From Enterovirga rhinocerotis (GTDB lineage: Bacteria; Pseudomonadota; Alphaproteobacteria; Rhizobiales; Beijerinckiaceae), in NCBI RefSeq assembly GCF_004363955.1, contig NZ_SNZR01000011.1, forward strand, positions 1,736,001 to 1,800,000: 64,000 nucleotides of DNA, given 5' to 3'. This document shows, in pieces, positions 48,325-56,470 of this stretch. Under the pieces are notes generated by a model, which did not search any database, was not told the DNA's origin, and saw only the letters and a program-made list of their open reading frames with translations. Made by a program: the position numbers and the translations under genes. The stretch's first letter is position 1; each line of letters opens with the position of its first letter.

Positions 48325-48632
48325 GACGTCGGCGTCTGTTGATCCGCCAAGGCTTTCCGGACGATCTCCGGCTCGCGCTCGATGACCTTCAAATATGCCC
48401 GGGCAGCGGTGTCGGGCTGGCGCCGTCCCTGTTCCCAGTCCCGGATCGTGCCGGCCGAAAACCCAAAAACCTCTGCGAACCGCGTCTGGGTCATCCTCAG
48501 CCCCGCGCGGATCCCCGCGACGTCGACCGTCGCAGGCACATGCACGCGATAGCTGGACGGATCGGCCTCGCCACGCGCGATACTGCGTGCTTCCTTCGCC
48601 GCGACGATCAGGCGCTTTCCAAGACTGGTCAT
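48321..48632 (-). CDS. higA: HigA-type XRE antitoxin
   Basis: A 103-residue helix-turn-helix protein. The C-terminal HTH is [20 protein letters not shown], then [19 protein letters not shown], typical of HigA/MqsA-like antitoxins encoded after the toxin. Its start overlaps the toxin stop (ATGA), and its own stop overlaps the cobQ start (GTGA). It probably represses the operon by binding the palindrome at 49008-49032. Confidence 0.88.
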   Translation of the reverse strand: MTSLGKRLIVAAKEARSIARGEADPSSYRVHVPATVDVAGIRAGLRMTQTRFAEVFGFSAGTIRDWEQGRRQPDTAARAYLKVIEREPEIVRKALADQQTPTS

Positions 48633-49000
48633 CGTCCGCCTCTCCTCCGCGTCGCCCCAGCTCGGCCCGCCCGATACTCGTCCGCGAGCGTCACCAGGAT
48701 GCGTCGCAGCTCATTACGTTCTGCGCTCGACAGGTTCGCGCGCTCGCCCTTGTCGATGAGGGCCAGCAGGAACACGGGGACATCCTCCGCCGCAAAATAG
48801 GTCACGATCCGATAGCCACCGGATTTGCCTTTGCCTCGGCGCGCGACCCTGAGCTTCCTGGCTCCGCCGGTGCCGACCATGAGATCGCCCGCCATCGGGT
48901 CGCTCGCGATGATCGAGACGATGGCGGCCATCTCATCGGCATCGAGACCAGCCGCCCTCGCATCGGCGAGATAGCTGCCTGTCTCGATCACGCCGTGCAT
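48629..49000 (-). CDS. higB: HigB/RelE-type toxin
   Basis: A 123-residue RelE-superfamily toxin, expected to cut mRNA on the ribosome. [20 protein letters not shown], then [20 protein letters not shown] and a following [16 protein letters not shown] are typical of the host-inhibition HigB/RelE group. The basic patch (RRGKGK) and the Arg in YRIV match catalytic positions of the family. The toxin gene comes before the antitoxin, the HigBA order. The start is eight bases downstream of the operator. Confidence 0.88.
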   Translation of the reverse strand: MHGVIETGSYLADARAAGLDADEMAAIVSIIASDPMAGDLMVGTGGARKLRVARRGKGKSGGYRIVTYFAAEDVPVFLLALIDKGERANLSSAERNELRRILVTLADEYRAGRAGATRRRGGR

Positions 49001-49007
49001 GCCGCAA

Positions 49008-49032
49008 CCGTATACGGCAATGCCGTATACGG
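49008..49032. promoter_or_regulatory. Palindromic operator candidate of higBA
   Basis: CCGTATACGGCA-A-TGCCGTATACGG: perfect 12-base arms around one central base, in the 58-base gap between the cobO stop and the higB start. The repeated core GTATACGGCA also contains the 4-fold-symmetric GTATAC. Its place directly before the toxin start fits an autorepression site for HigA. Binding is not shown. Confidence 0.72.
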
Positions 49033-49058
49033 GACAAGACCAGCTTAGGGTTCGTTCC

Positions 49059-49682
49059 TCAATACTCGATGCCCTTCTGCGCCTTGATGCCCTGGCGGAA
49101 GGGATGCTTCACGAGAGTCATCTCGGTCACGAGATCGGCGATCTCGATCAGCTCCGGCTTGGCGTTGCGGCCGGTGACGATCACGTGCTTGTCCGCCGGC
49201 TTCTCGTCGCGGAGGAAGGCGACGACCTCCTCGACCGGCAGGTAGTCGTAGCGCAGGACGATGTTCAGCTCGTCGAGGAGGACGAGCCGGTGGCGCTCGT
49301 CCCGGATCAGCTCCTTGGCGCGTTCCCAGGCGCTGCGGGCGACGGCCATGTCGCGGGCGCGATCCTGCGTATCCCAGGTGAAGCCCTCTCCCATGACGTG
49401 GAGCGTGACGAGATCGGGGAAGCGGCCGAGCAGCTTCGCCTCGCCCGTCTCCCAGCTCGGCGCCTTGATGAACTGGACGATGCCGACCGGCCAGTCATAG
49501 GCGATGTGGCGCATCACCATGCCGAGGGCCGCCGAGGTCTTGCCCTTGCCCGCGCCGGTATGGACGATGAGCAGGCCCTTGTCCGCGCTCTTGCCGGCGA
49601 GCAGCTTCTCCTTGCTCGCCTTGTGCTTCTTCATCTTCTCGGCATGGCGGGCATTGGCCTCGGCTTCGGTCTCGACGGTCAT
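49059..49682 (-). CDS. cobO: Cob(I)yrinic acid a,c-diamide adenosyltransferase
   Basis: A 207-residue CobA/CobO-type corrinoid adenosyltransferase attaching the 5'-deoxyadenosyl ligand. The P-loop is [20 protein letters not shown], followed by [30 protein letters not shown] and [16 protein letters not shown]. The start [11 protein letters not shown] at 49682 was preferred over 49700. Upstream 104 bases hold no riboswitch; the divergent TerB-like gene starts at 49787. higBA and cobQ follow on the same strand. Confidence 0.94.
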   Translation of the reverse strand: MTVETEAEANARHAEKMKKHKASKEKLLAGKSADKGLLIVHTGAGKGKTSAALGMVMRHIAYDWPVGIVQFIKAPSWETGEAKLLGRFPDLVTLHVMGEGFTWDTQDRARDMAVARSAWERAKELIRDERHRLVLLDELNIVLRYDYLPVEEVVAFLRDEKPADKHVIVTGRNAKPELIEIADLVTEMTLVKHPFRQGIKAQKGIEY

Positions 49683-49786
49683 GGACGAACCTTTCTGCAC
49701 GCCCTCTCGGCGGCCTCGTTCTCGGGTGATAAGAGCGCTCGCGGCCCGACGATCCCGGGCCGAAGGCAGATGACAGAGGAGACCTG

Positions 49787-50299
49787 ATGGTCGTCATCAT
49801 CGGCGTTCTGGCGATCGTCGGCGGCATTCTGATCTGGGTGCTTCGCGCCCACAGCGCCGTCACGGCCGTGCGCGACCTCGACCGGGACACGAAGGGACTG
49901 CGCCGGCGCATCCGGCATGCGGTGCAGGATTTCGCCGGCGGCGCCCTGCGGCGGATCAACGACCCGCGCCTCGCCGCGGCGATCCTGATGATCCAGCTCG
50001 TGCGCGCCGAGGGCGCGATGAGCGCGGAGGAGAAGACCGAGATCCTCGACGTGATGGAGACGAAGCTCGGCCTGCCGGATCCGGCCGCGACCTTCGAGAA
50101 GGCCTGGGGCTATACCGAGCCCGGCCGCCCCTTCTCGATCTTCGCCGACGAGCTTCTGCCCCTGTTCCGCAAGAGCCTCGACGCCCGCGAGCGCGACGAC
50201 CTCGTCGGCATGCTCCGGCGCATCGCCGCCGCCGACGCCCCGCCGAGCGATCTTCAGGGCGAAGCCGTCATCCGCCTGAAGAAACGCCTGAGGTCCTGA
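49787..50299 (+). CDS. Membrane-anchored TerB-like protein
   Basis: A 170-residue protein with one N-terminal membrane segment (VVIIGVLAIVGGILIWVL) and a helical domain resembling TerB: LAAAILMIQLVRAEGAMSAE then EKTEILDVMETKLGL, followed by RDDLVGMLRRIAAAD. TerB-fold proteins bind metals in tellurite/stress systems, but this short anchored version has no assigned role. It lies between cobO (divergent) and cobN (convergent, stops four bases apart). Confidence 0.7.
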   Translation: MVVIIGVLAIVGGILIWVLRAHSAVTAVRDLDRDTKGLRRRIRHAVQDFAGGALRRINDPRLAAAILMIQLVRAEGAMSAEEKTEILDVMETKLGLPDPAATFEKAWGYTEPGRPFSIFADELLPLFRKSLDARERDDLVGMLRRIAAADAPPSDLQGEAVIRLKKRLRS

Positions 50300-50303
50300 G
50301 CGG

Positions 50304-53300
50304 TCAGGCTGCATCGGAGGTCAGTCCCGCCAGCAGCGCCCCGGCCCGGTTCGAGCGCGGCTGCCACAGGCCACGGCGAAGGGCCTCCTCGAACCGCGCC
50401 GCCGTCTCGCGCAGGGCCGCGGGGTTCGCCTCCTCCATGAAGGAGCGCACCGCCTCGTCCTCGAGATAGGCCGCGAAGAGCTGGTCGAAATGGTGCGATT
50501 TCACCGCATCGGTCGTCGCGGCGAAGCCGAAGAGATAATCGACGGTCCCGGCGATCTCGAAGGCGCCCTTGTAGCCATGGCGCATCACGCCGGCGATCCA
50601 TTTCGGGTTCGCCGCCCGGCCGCGCACGACGCGGGCGATTTCCTCCGACAGGGTGCGGGCCAGGGGCGCCTCGGGCCGCGAGGTGTCGAGATGGAAGACG
50701 GGCGGCGCCCGCCCGGACACCGTCTCCACGGCCGCCGCGAGGCCGCCCATGAACTGGTAGTAGTCGTCGGAATCGAGGATGTCGTGCTCGCGGTTGTCCT
50801 GCGCCTGCACGACGGCATCGATGCCGGCGAGCCGATCCCGGAAGCCCGCATCGTCGGCCTCGCCCTCGCGCCCGCCGCCATAGGCGAAGCCGCTCCAGGC
50901 GAGATAGGCACCGGCGAGGTCGTCGCGGCTCTGCCAGCCGCCCTCGTCGATCGGCGCCTGGAGCCCGGCCCCGTACGCGCCGGGCATCGAGCCGAAGATC
51001 CGCGTCGAGGCGCGGCGGCGCGCCTCCTCGCTCCCTCCCGCCGCCTCGCTCTCGGCCCGCACGCGGGCGGCGAGCGGGTTCTGGTCGTCCGGCTCGTCGA
51101 GCGCGGCGATGGCGCGCACCGCGGAATCGACGAGGTCCATCTGGACCGGGAAGGCGTCGCGGAAGAGGCCGGAAACGCGGAGCGTGACGTCGACGCGCGG
51201 GCGCTTGAGTTCCATGAGGTCCATGATCCGGAAACCCGTCACCCGGCCGGAGCCCGGCTCCCAGACAGGCCGCGCGCCGAGAAGGGCGAGCGCCTGGGCG
51301 ACGTCGTCGCCGCCCGTGCGCATATTCGCCGTCCCCCAGAGCGAGAGCGCGATGGCGCGGGGCCAGTCGCCCTCCTCCTGCACGTAGCGCAGCACGAGTT
51401 CCTCGGCGGCCGCGCGTCCCGTCCGCCAGGCCGCCTCGGTCGGAACCGCCCGGCTGTCGACGGCGAAGAAGTTGCGGCCGGTCGGCAGCACGTCCGGCCT
51501 CCCGCGCGTCGGGGCTCCGGACGGCCCCGGCGGCACGAAATGCCCGTCGAGCCCCGCGAGGCACGCGCCGATCTCCGCCTCGCCGGACGCGGCGATGGCG
51601 GGGCGGAGCTCCTCCGCGATCCAGCGCAGCACCGGCAGCGTGCGGGTCCAGGCCGGATCGGGCGTGGCGCGGCCGCACACCAAGGCCTCGGCCAGCGCCT
51701 CGATGCGCTCGACGGTATCCCCCGCGATGCGCCAGGGGGGATCGCTCCGTGCACTTGCGCGGCCCTCATCCTGAGGTGCCTCGCGGAGCGAGGCCTCGAA
51801 GGACGCAGAACGGGTGTGCGTGCTTCGAGGGCCGCCTGCGGCGGCCACCTCAGCATGAGGATGGTGGGAACAGGATCGCGCTCCGACCCGGGTCAACACC
51901 TCCGGCTTCGGCCCCGCATAGGCCGCCGCGAGGTCTCGCGTCAGGGGGTCGAAGCCGAGGCCGAGATCCTCGGCGAGGGCGCGGTGGAGGGAGGCGTCCT
52001 CGGGGCGGAGGTCCGAACGCGGCAGGCGTGCGATCGCGACGAGCAGCGCATCCAGCGCCCCCGCCTCCGGCGCGCGGCCGAGGATATGCAGCCCGTCGCG
52101 GATCTGCATCTCCTTGAGGTCGCACAGATGCGCGTCGATGCGCCGGAGCGTCTCGTCGGGCGACGTGTCGGAGGCCAGATCGAGATCGGCATCGAGGCGC
52201 ATCGTGCTCGAGAACGCGAGGATGTCGGAGGTCAGGGCATCTGCCCGCTTCGGATCGAGATCGGCCGCCGTCGCGTATTCGTCGACGAGCGCCTCGAGGC
52301 GCGAGAGGTCGCCGTGGAGCTCGGCCCGCGCCAGCGGCGGCGTCAGGTGGTCGACGACGACCGCCGCGATCCGCCGCTTCGCCTGCATCCCCTCGCCGGG
52401 ATCGTTGACGATGAAGGGGTAGAGGTTCGGCAGCGGCCCGAGCAGCGCCTGGGGGAAACAGGCCGCCGTGAGCCCCGCCGACTTCCCCGGCAGCCATTCG
52501 AGGTTGCCGTGCTTGCCGAGATGGACCGCCGCATGCGCATCGAAACCGCGCCGGAGCCAGAGATAGAAGGCGAGGTAATGGTGCGGCGGCGCGAGATCCG
52601 GCGCGTGATAGGTCTCCTTCGGGTCGATGTTGTAGCCCCGCGCCGGCTGGATGCCGATCACGACATGGCCGAAGCGGTGCAGGCCGAGCCGGAAGGCTCC
52701 GGCCTCGACATGCGGATCGTCCTCCGGCTCGCCCCAGCGCGCCTCGACGGCCGCCCGCGTCTCCTCGGGCAGCATCGCATAGGCGGCGCGATAGGCGTCG
52801 AGCGGCCAGCGCACGCCCGCGCCTCGTCCGATCCGCCCGGAGCGGCGGCGGGCGAGGTCGTTGGTCGGACCGCTCGTCAGGAGCGCCATCAGGTCGGCCG
52901 AGGTCTCGGGCGCCGCGTCGAGCCGGTAGCCCTCCTCACGCAGGGCCGCGAGCAGCATCGCCGTGCTCTCGGGCGTGTCGAGCCCGACACCGTTGGCGAG
53001 GCGTCCGTCGCGGTTCGGATAATTCGCAAGGACGAGCGCGACGCGGCGATCGCCCGGAGCCGCGCGCCGCAGCCTCACCCAGGCGGCGGCGAGATCGGCG
53101 GCGGCCGCGATCCGATCCGGCACCGAGCGGCTGACGACAGGGCCTCCGGCCTCGCCCTCCTTGAAGGCGACGGCGCCCGCGAAGATGCGCCCGTCCACCT
53201 CCGGCAGGACGACGTGGATGGCGAGATCGCGCGGCGTCAGCCCGCGCGGCGACGCCCGCCACGCCGCTTCGCTCGTCGAGGCGAGGGAGACTTGCAGGAC

Positions 53301-54302
53301 CGGGCAATCGGCGTTCGGGAGGGAGAAAGCCGGTCGGCCCGCACCAACCCTCCCCCCGCTTGCTGAGGGGAGGGCGGACTCGGCCGAAGGCCGAGCCGGG
53401 TGGGGGGGCTGTCCGCCTTCCCGACAGTCGAGTCTTCGCGTCGACACCCCCCACCCCGGTCCTCCGCTTCGCTCCGGCTCGCCCTCCCCACCGCTCCGCG
53501 GGGGGAGGGTTAGGCCCGCCACGCCCACCGCGAAGGCGGTAGCGTTGAGGATGATGTCGGGCGGTGCGGCCGCGAAGGTCGTCGCGACGAGGGCGGCGGA
53601 GGCTTCGTCCTTGAGGCTCGTCACGTAGATCGGCTGGGCGGCGATGCCGCGATCCTCGAGCGCATCGCGCAGGGCCTCGATCGGCTCGGTCATCCCGCCC
53701 TGGACGAGCGCCCGGTAGAACAGGATCGCCGCCCGGGGCCGCCCGTCCGGTGGGACGACCGAGGGCCAGAGCCCCGCCGACGGGACGGGCCGCGGCGGAG
53801 GCGGCGCCTCCCCTCGCCCCAGCGCATGGGCGAGGAAGGCGAGCGCGCCCGCGACGTTCTCCGCCCCGCCCTCGGCGAGATAGCGCCAGAGCACGCGGGT
53901 CTCGGCCTCTCCGGCCGTGCCGCGCGCCGCGAAATCGGCGTCCCAGCGCGTATCGCCCGGCACGCAGTACAGGGACATGCCCCGCTGCAACGCCGCGCGG
54001 CGGAGCTGTTCGATGCCATAGGGCCAGTAGCTCTCGCCGCCGAGGAGCCGCAGGACGACGACCCGCGCCTGCGCCAGCGTCCGCTCGACGTAGAGATCGA
54101 CCGAGAGGGGATGGCGGAGGGCGAGGAAGTTCGTCAGCGCCACCGAGGGCGCGCCCTCCGGCTGCTGCTCCGCCGCCCGGCCGAGGGCCGCGAGCTCCGT
54201 ATCGGCCGCGGAGAGGATGACGATCTCGGCCGGGTCCTGGTTCAGGTCGCGCGCGGCCGAGCCGTCATCCAAGCCTTCGGCGGGGGCGAACTGGATATGC
54301 AT
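50304..54302 (-). CDS. cobN: Cobaltochelatase subunit CobN, with two in-frame repeat insertions
   Basis: The large subunit (1332 residues) that binds hydrogenobyrinic acid a,c-diamide and inserts cobalt with CobS and CobT in the aerobic route. Family stretches are intact: AAWRASPRGLTPRDLAIHV, LPEVDGRIFAGAVAFK, VHLGKHGNLEWLPGKSAGL, the NLYPFIVNDPGEGMQAKRR region, and near the end AGVMRHGYKGAFEIAGTVDY. Residues ~265-319 and ~804-851 have no place in CobN and are encoded by two different palindromic repeats. Without them the length (~1230) is close to normal. The ATG at 54302 overlaps the cobU stop by one base (TGATG). The frame is open throughout. cobS, cobT and cobW are not in the window. Confidence 0.95.
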   Translation of the reverse strand: MHIQFAPAEGLDDGSAARDLNQDPAEIVILSAADTELAALGRAAEQQPEGAPSVALTNFLALRHPLSVDLYVERTLAQARVVVLRLLGGESYWPYGIEQLRRAALQRGMSLYCVPGDTRWDADFAARGTAGEAETRVLWRYLAEGGAENVAGALAFLAHALGRGEAPPPPRPVPSAGLWPSVVPPDGRPRAAILFYRALVQGGMTEPIEALRDALEDRGIAAQPIYVTSLKDEASAALVATTFAAAPPDIILNATAFAVGVAGLTLPPRSGGEGEPERSGGPGWGVSTRRLDCREGGQPPHPARPSAESALPSASGGRVGAGRPAFSLPNADCPVLQVSLASTSEAAWRASPRGLTPRDLAIHVVLPEVDGRIFAGAVAFKEGEAGGPVVSRSVPDRIAAAADLAAAWVRLRRAAPGDRRVALVLANYPNRDGRLANGVGLDTPESTAMLLAALREEGYRLDAAPETSADLMALLTSGPTNDLARRRSGRIGRGAGVRWPLDAYRAAYAMLPEETRAAVEARWGEPEDDPHVEAGAFRLGLHRFGHVVIGIQPARGYNIDPKETYHAPDLAPPHHYLAFYLWLRRGFDAHAAVHLGKHGNLEWLPGKSAGLTAACFPQALLGPLPNLYPFIVNDPGEGMQAKRRIAAVVVDHLTPPLARAELHGDLSRLEALVDEYATAADLDPKRADALTSDILAFSSTMRLDADLDLASDTSPDETLRRIDAHLCDLKEMQIRDGLHILGRAPEAGALDALLVAIARLPRSDLRPEDASLHRALAEDLGLGFDPLTRDLAAAYAGPKPEVLTRVGARSCSHHPHAEVAAAGGPRSTHTRSASFEASLREAPQDEGRASARSDPPWRIAGDTVERIEALAEALVCGRATPDPAWTRTLPVLRWIAEELRPAIAASGEAEIGACLAGLDGHFVPPGPSGAPTRGRPDVLPTGRNFFAVDSRAVPTEAAWRTGRAAAEELVLRYVQEEGDWPRAIALSLWGTANMRTGGDDVAQALALLGARPVWEPGSGRVTGFRIMDLMELKRPRVDVTLRVSGLFRDAFPVQMDLVDSAVRAIAALDEPDDQNPLAARVRAESEAAGGSEEARRRASTRIFGSMPGAYGAGLQAPIDEGGWQSRDDLAGAYLAWSGFAYGGGREGEADDAGFRDRLAGIDAVVQAQDNREHDILDSDDYYQFMGGLAAAVETVSGRAPPVFHLDTSRPEAPLARTLSEEIARVVRGRAANPKWIAGVMRHGYKGAFEIAGTVDYLFGFAATTDAVKSHHFDQLFAAYLEDEAVRSFMEEANPAALRETAARFEEALRRGLWQPRSNRAGALLAGLTSDAA
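51764..51860. repeat. CCTCATCCTGAGG-type palindromic repeat inside cobN
   Basis: Outer arms CCTCATCCTGAGGTG and CACCTCAGCATGAGG pair with one mismatch. Inner GGCCTCGAAGGACGC and GTGCTTCGAGGGCC also pair. Elements with these ends are normally found between genes in Bradyrhizobium/Bosea/Methylobacterium-like genomes (family knowledge). Here it is read in frame and encodes an Arg/Ser/His/Ala-rich insert between the PEVLTRV and PPWRIAGDTVERIEAL parts of CobN. The full foreign stretch may reach ~51748-51890. Confidence 0.88.
53346..53511. repeat. GC-rich palindromic repeat, family A-related, inside cobN
   Basis: A 166-bp element bounded by AACCCTCCCC and GGGGAGGGTT, with GGGGAGGGCGGACTCGGCC, GCCGAGCCGGGTGGGG and CCCCACCCCGGTCC. 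It has the same arrangement as family A but different ends (AACCC rather than ATCCC) and a different centre, so it is a sister family. It is read in frame in cobN and encodes a Pro/Gly/Ser/Arg-rich insert between AFAVGVAG and NADCPVLQVSL. Confidence 0.9.
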
Positions 54303-54856
54303 CAGACGGCCGCCGCAGGATCGCCCTTGAGCCGCAGCGGCAGGCCGGCGGCCACGAAGACGACCGCGGGAACCGCCGCAGCGACGGCCTGGTTCAGCCG
54401 GCCCTGCGCATCGCGGAAGCGCCGGCCGAGCGGCGTTTCGGGCACGAGCCCCATCCCGACCTCGTTCGAGACGAGCACGACGGGAGCGGGAAGCCGGCCG
54501 AGCGCCGTGCACAGGCGCTCCGTCTCGGCGTCGAGGTCGCGCTCGGCGAAGACAAGGTTCGACAGCCACAGCGTCAGGCAATCGACGAGGACCGCCCTGC
54601 CCTCCCGAGCCTCGGCGCTCAGCGCCTCGGCGAGGGCGAGCGGCTCCTCGCGCGTCGTCCAGCCGGGTCCGCGCCGCGCCCGGTGCAGCGCGATGCGCTC
54701 CCCCATCTCCGCATCGCCGGCCTCGGCCGTCGCGAGGTAGAAGGGCGCGAGCCCGCTGTCGCGCACGAGCCGTTCGGCATGAGCCGACTTGCCCGAGCGG
54801 GCGCCGCCGAGAACGAGAGTCGTGACGAGGGGCGCTGAGGCGCCGGACATGGACAT
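54302..54856 (-). CDS. cobU: Adenosylcobinamide kinase / adenosylcobinamide-phosphate guanylyltransferase
   Basis: A 184-residue bifunctional enzyme (CobU, also called CobP) that phosphorylates adenosylcobinamide and transfers GMP to it. The P-loop is TLVLGGARSGKSAHAERLV, the RIALHRARRGPGW segment supplies the guanylylation His, and LVSNEVGMGLVPETPLGRRF is diagnostic. Two ATG codons in frame (54856 and 54850) follow a GGGAGGGG Shine-Dalgarno; the second has the better spacing. It is the first gene after the cobalamin riboswitch and is coupled to cobN by a TGATG overlap. Confidence 0.94.
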   Translation of the reverse strand: MSMSGASAPLVTTLVLGGARSGKSAHAERLVRDSGLAPFYLATAEAGDAEMGERIALHRARRGPGWTTREEPLALAEALSAEAREGRAVLVDCLTLWLSNLVFAERDLDAETERLCTALGRLPAPVVLVSNEVGMGLVPETPLGRRFRDAQGRLNQAVAAAVPAVVFVAAGLPLRLKGDPAAAV

Positions 54857-54911
54857 TCCCCTCCCGGCCCGCCGCCGGAATCGTCTTCGGAGAGGTCGTG
54901 GGACCCCGATG

Positions 54912-55088
54912 TCCGGCCGGTCTCCTGGCTCGCGGATCGACGCCTCGCCCGTCTTCCCGGTCGGGATGGAACCCTTGACCAGTGACGTTTGGGCGAGGCT
55001 CTCCGCCTACAGTTGCGGGGGCAGCCGCGGCATGAGCCCTCCGTCGAGCCCGTCCCGCATTCCCGTTTCACCCCTCGCGGGGCACCGG
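54912..55088 (-). promoter_or_regulatory. Cobalamin riboswitch (adenosylcobalamin-type leader)
   Basis: Read on the minus strand, the leader shows in order GGTGCCCCGCGAGGGGTGAA, a GGGAATGCGG segment, the conserved B12 box GCTGCCCCCGCAACTGTAGG, then GTCACTGG, GGGAAGAC, and the closing GCCAGGAGACCGGCC. These are the elements of the cobalamin riboswitch in their known order. It ends about 55 bases before the cobU start, whose Shine-Dalgarno could be masked when B12 is bound. It should repress cobU-cobN when B12 is plentiful. Confidence 0.95.
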
Positions 55089-55200
55089 ACACGGACTCAC
55101 CAAGCACGACGGGGCGGCGGCGGCAAGCGGAGGCGGGCGCCCGGCGGAGCTGCCGATGCGTGCTTCGAGACGCCGCCCGCTCCGCGACCGGCTCCTCACA

Positions 55201-55314
55201 GCCGTCATGGCCGGGCCTGTCCCGGCCATCCACGCGGTGTCCCTGCCTGAGCGTCGAGGGCTCGCGGGCGACGGCCGTGTCGTGGATGGCCGGGACAGGC
55301 CCGGCCATGACGGC
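55201..55314. repeat. Perfect 34-bp inverted repeat between riboswitch and MarR gene
   Basis: The arms at 55201-55234 and 55281-55314 are exact reverse complements; the left arm begins GCCGTCATGGCCGGGCCTGT and the loop is 46 bases. Such elements recur between genes in alphaproteobacteria (family knowledge); only one copy is seen in this window. It lies 19 bases past the LdtR-like gene's stop and upstream of the riboswitch, so it may terminate the first transcript. The rest of the 54857-55333 gap holds the riboswitch and nothing else recognised. Confidence 0.9.
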
Positions 55315-55333
55315 GTGTGCGTCAAACGGGGCG

Positions 55334-55843
55334 TCAGAGCCGGTAGCGGATCTGGTCGGTCCAGAAGCGCTCGAGGCGCACCAGGGACTGGTTCAGGCGC
55401 TGGAAATCGTCGGTCGAGATGCCGCCGATGGGCTCGATCGTCCTGGCGTGCTTGTCGTAGAGGCCGGAGACGATGTCGTGAACCTGCTTGCCCTTGTCGG
55501 TCAGGCTGATCCGCACCGAGCGCCGGTCGATGCGCGAGCGGGCGTGGTGGAGATAGCCCATCTCGACCAGCTTCTTGACGTTGTAGGAGACGTTCGAGCC
55601 GAGATAGTAGCCGCGGGTGCGCAGCTCGCTGGCGGTCAGCTCCTTGTCGCCGATATTGTAGAGCAGGAGCGCCTGGACGCTGTTGACGTCGTCGCGGCCG
55701 CGGCGCTCGAACTCGTCCTTGATCACGTCGAGCAGGCGACGGTGCAGGCGCTCCACGAGGTGCAGGGCCTCGAGATAGGTGGGGCGGACTCCCGCCTCCT
55801 GCACGTCGTTGGCGACCTCGACCTTCTTGGCTGCGTTGCTCAT
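55334..55843 (-). CDS. ldtR: MarR-family regulator, LdtR-like
   Basis: A 169-residue winged-helix dimer. It begins MSNAAKKVEVANDVQEAGV, then YLEALHLVERLHRRLLDVIK. The DNA-binding part is NIGDKELTASELRTRGYYLG, SNVSYNVKKLVEMGYLHHAR and the wing SRIDRRSVRISLTDKGK. The sequence and its place near hemB and a DUF6163-like gene match rhizobial LdtR, which controls an L,D-transpeptidase and osmotic-stress genes. The start at 55843 was chosen by homology. A GGTCGACC palindrome at 55903-55910 in the AT-rich leader could be an autoregulatory site, but this is weak. Confidence 0.85.
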   Translation of the reverse strand: MSNAAKKVEVANDVQEAGVRPTYLEALHLVERLHRRLLDVIKDEFERRGRDDVNSVQALLLYNIGDKELTASELRTRGYYLGSNVSYNVKKLVEMGYLHHARSRIDRRSVRISLTDKGKQVHDIVSGLYDKHARTIEPIGGISTDDFQRLNQSLVRLERFWTDQIRYRL

Positions 55844-56024
55844 CGGATGCCTCATCTTCGTCGCGAACCTGGCTGAACCGGTCCGCTTATGAGGCCAATT
55901 TAGGTCGACCGAATGAAGACCACTTTAAGTAACAGGATGAATCGGGGCTTTACCCATTGACGTAAACAAGAGCTAAAATTAGCGACGATCAACCTTTCCG
56001 ATCGGTTTACGCAATGTAATGGAT

Positions 56025-56470
56025 TCACTCCTCCACCGAGGCGAGCCAAGATATCGTCAGATACATCATGATAGCCACAATGAAGAGGGCGATCAGTAAC
56101 GTGCTGTCCGACACGAAGCGCGGAAAGAACACGGCGATGATCAGATGGCTCATCACGGCGAGGAGCCAGAGAACACCGCCCCAGGTCGAGGTCAGCCACA
56201 AGCCGATCGCCGCCACGATGTCGATCACGGCGAAATAGACGATGCAGGCCTGGTAGCCGGTCGAACTGCCCTCGAAGGGCGCGAAGCCGGTCTTGACCCC
56301 GAGGATCATCCCCCAGGCGGCGAGGCCCTTGACCAGCCAGGCCAGCGACAGGCCCCGCATGAACCAGACGAGGATCCGGTTCCAGCGCGGACGCTCCTCG
56401 TCCGGAAGATCGACGATGATGTCGTCGGGCCGCTCGCCCTGGGCGGCAGATCCCCGCCGAAGGAGACCGA

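Noticed and set aside
49683-49786. Cobalamin riboswitch in front of cobO
   Set aside because: No B12 box or pairing elements were seen; the gap is a short divergent promoter region.
50490-53366. 958-codon plus-strand open frame
   Set aside because: Shadow of cobN; composition is Arg/Gly/Asp-rich with no domain, and CobN motifs are on the other strand.
51764-53511. Insertion sequence or transposon in cobN
   Set aside because: The inserts are under 200 bp, encode no transposase and show no clear target duplication; they fit palindromic repeats better.
50304-54302. cobN as a pseudogene because of its inserts
   Set aside because: No stop or frameshift is present, conserved blocks on both sides of each insert stay in frame, and the gene keeps its overlap with cobU.
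55856-56024. Small gene in the AT-rich gap between the DUF6163-like gene and ldtR
   Set aside because: The minus-strand frame 55900-56199 overlaps the membrane protein gene and has no ribosome-binding site or domain; the gap is better explained as the ldtR promoter region.
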